This document shows, piece by piece, positions 63,202-64,000 of a DNA stretch of 64,000 nt. The stretch is from Marinomonas vulgaris (lineage in GTDB: Bacteria; Pseudomonadota; Gammaproteobacteria; Pseudomonadales; Marinomonadaceae). The notes below the pieces were generated by a model. It was given only the letters and a program-made list of their open reading frames with translations. It had not been told where the DNA came from and ran no database searches. The stretch's first letter is position 1. Each line of letters begins with the position of its first letter. The stretch lies in NCBI RefSeq assembly GCF_018145875.1, contig NZ_JAGSSV010000003.1, positions 124,001-188,000 on the forward strand. Direction: 5' to 3'. Position numbers and translations under genes: made by a program.

Positions 63202-63231
63202 AAGCCGCTTACGTTCGTTAGCGGTTTTTTA
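63202..63231 (+). terminator. Terminator after yehS
   Basis: AAGCCGCT (63202-63209) pairs with AGCGGTTT (63220-63227), followed by a T-run to 63230. Confidence 0.75.
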
Positions 63232-63361
63232 TTAGATTTTTCTCATCTCCCCTACACATTGTGTACAAAGATTGCACTATATGGCTATTTTACCCCCTGT
63301 GGCTCTGCGATATTGACTGTTCAAAATAACTATAAATTTTAGAAAACAGGTCGGTATCCTT

Positions 63362-64000
63362 ATGCTTATAAAAAATAAAGTAGCGCTTGCTGTCATTGCC
63401 GCAGGTTTATCTACTCAAACTTTTGCGTTGGACTTAGGCGAATTTAACGGTACGAACGTGAGCATCGGTGGTTACTTAAAAGCCGAAGCCGTTTCCAGTA
63501 ATCCTGATGAAGGCAAAAGTGTTTTAAAAGGCAGCGCCAGTCAATCACGAGTCAACCTGATCACGACACGCACCGAAGGCGAGCACAAAATCAAAGGTTT
63601 GGTTGAAGGGGATTTTCGTGGAACAGGCGATGAATTCCGCCTACGCCATGCGGCAATTACGGTAGACAACGTGACCGTGGGTCAAACTTGGAACGGTCAG
63701 TTCCTTGCGACCGCCCCATTAGACACGCCTATGATCAACTTCTACGGCCCCGGCTTTGGTACCATCGGCGGTAACGGCGCGGTTGTACGTCCAGACTTAG
63801 TCGTGCATTACGCCAAAGACGGCCTGCGTTTAAGCTTACAAGATCCTGTTTATACAGAAGCCAGTGTGCCTGATTTAGTCGCCGCTTACACAATGAAAAC
63901 AGACGCTGGTCATGCCTTCAATGTTGCTGTCACCGGCCGTGAAGTGGGTACAACAGGTAATGAGTCTGAGTTTGGTGCGGCCTTATCGTTAGCGGCGAAG
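63362..64000 (+). CDS. Outer-membrane porin, DcaP-like, 3'-truncated by the window end
   Basis: The frame stays open to the last base, giving 213 residues of an incomplete gene. A signal peptide (MLIKNKVALAVIAAGLSTQT, cleavage near TFA) is followed by beta-strand repeats of porin type: SIGGYLKAEAVSS, SRVNLITTRTEG, FRLRHAAITVDNVTVGQTW and LATAPLDTPMINFYGPGFG. The LRHA and GQTW pattern is usual in trimeric general porins and DcaP-type channels. The substrate cannot be told. Confidence 0.88.
   Translation, partial: MLIKNKVALAVIAAGLSTQTFALDLGEFNGTNVSIGGYLKAEAVSSNPDEGKSVLKGSASQSRVNLITTRTEGEHKIKGLVEGDFRGTGDEFRLRHAAITVDNVTVGQTWNGQFLATAPLDTPMINFYGPGFGTIGGNGAVVRPDLVVHYAKDGLRLSLQDPVYTEASVPDLVAAYTMKTDAGHAFNVAVTGREVGTTGNESEFGAALSLAAK

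Overview
The window reads as chromosomal DNA of a marine gammaproteobacterium, most like Marinomonas or a related Oceanospirillales lineage. This is inferred from the gene mix and protein style, not from any search. Coding density is high. I see no rRNA, tRNA, CRISPR array, insertion sequence or prophage. The housekeeping backbone (gmhB, trkA, rsmB, fmt, def, dprA, lpxM, hemF, aroE) is a set that sits close to oriC in pseudomonads. Two near-consensus parS sites at 7711 and 8556 fit an origin-proximal position.

Layout. 1-3340: end of a putrescine-type ABC transporter operon (potG, potH, potI) plus a class I glutamine amidotransferase. 3404-13559: gmhB, ybaK, trkH/trkA, rsmB-fmt-def, divergent dprA, hslR (Hsp15), cysQ. 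13599-25045: an acetyltransferase, then a C5/C4 catabolic island made of csiR-type GntR regulator, glutarate hydroxylase glaH, L-2-hydroxyglutarate dehydrogenase lhgO, a TRAP transporter with a divergent LysR regulator, and gabD-gabT. 25175-31810: a trans-4-hydroxy-L-proline pathway (epimerase, D-Hyp dehydrogenase, deaminase, 2-oxoglutarate semialdehyde dehydrogenase, pyrroline-2-carboxylate reductase) with a GntR regulator and a repeated 16-bp putative operator.

31972-36024: lpxM, hemF, aroE and an N-acyltransferase. 36038-36890: a toxin-antitoxin pair with an operator palindrome. 37028-40704: nitric oxide defence, with flavohaemoglobin hmp, its sigma-54 activator norR, NorR-type sites between them, and a truncated haemoglobin next to a small membrane protein. 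40705-41036: an intergenic segment rich in DnaA-box-like sequences. 41037-49864: a MATE transporter, an unknown AT-rich outer-membrane-type protein, a GntR regulator divergent from a D-lactate-type dehydrogenase with a clear promoter and operator, a DUF2798 protein, and a PNPOx-like/MocR divergent pair.

50265-57308: cytochrome bo3 operon cyoABCDE, followed by an Sco protein, an unknown four-cysteine secreted protein, a PCuAC copper chaperone and a convergent TlpA-type thioredoxin. 57442-64000: a tannase-family protein with no catalytic serine, a gamma-glutamylcyclotransferase-like protein, rsmC, a sodium:alanine symporter, yehS, and the start of a porin cut by the window end.

The two catabolic islands are metabolically linked. 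Hydroxyproline breakdown yields 2-oxoglutarate, which GlaH consumes to make succinate and L-2-hydroxyglutarate; LhgO regenerates 2-oxoglutarate and feeds electrons to quinone, and the bo3 oxidase encoded downstream can use them.
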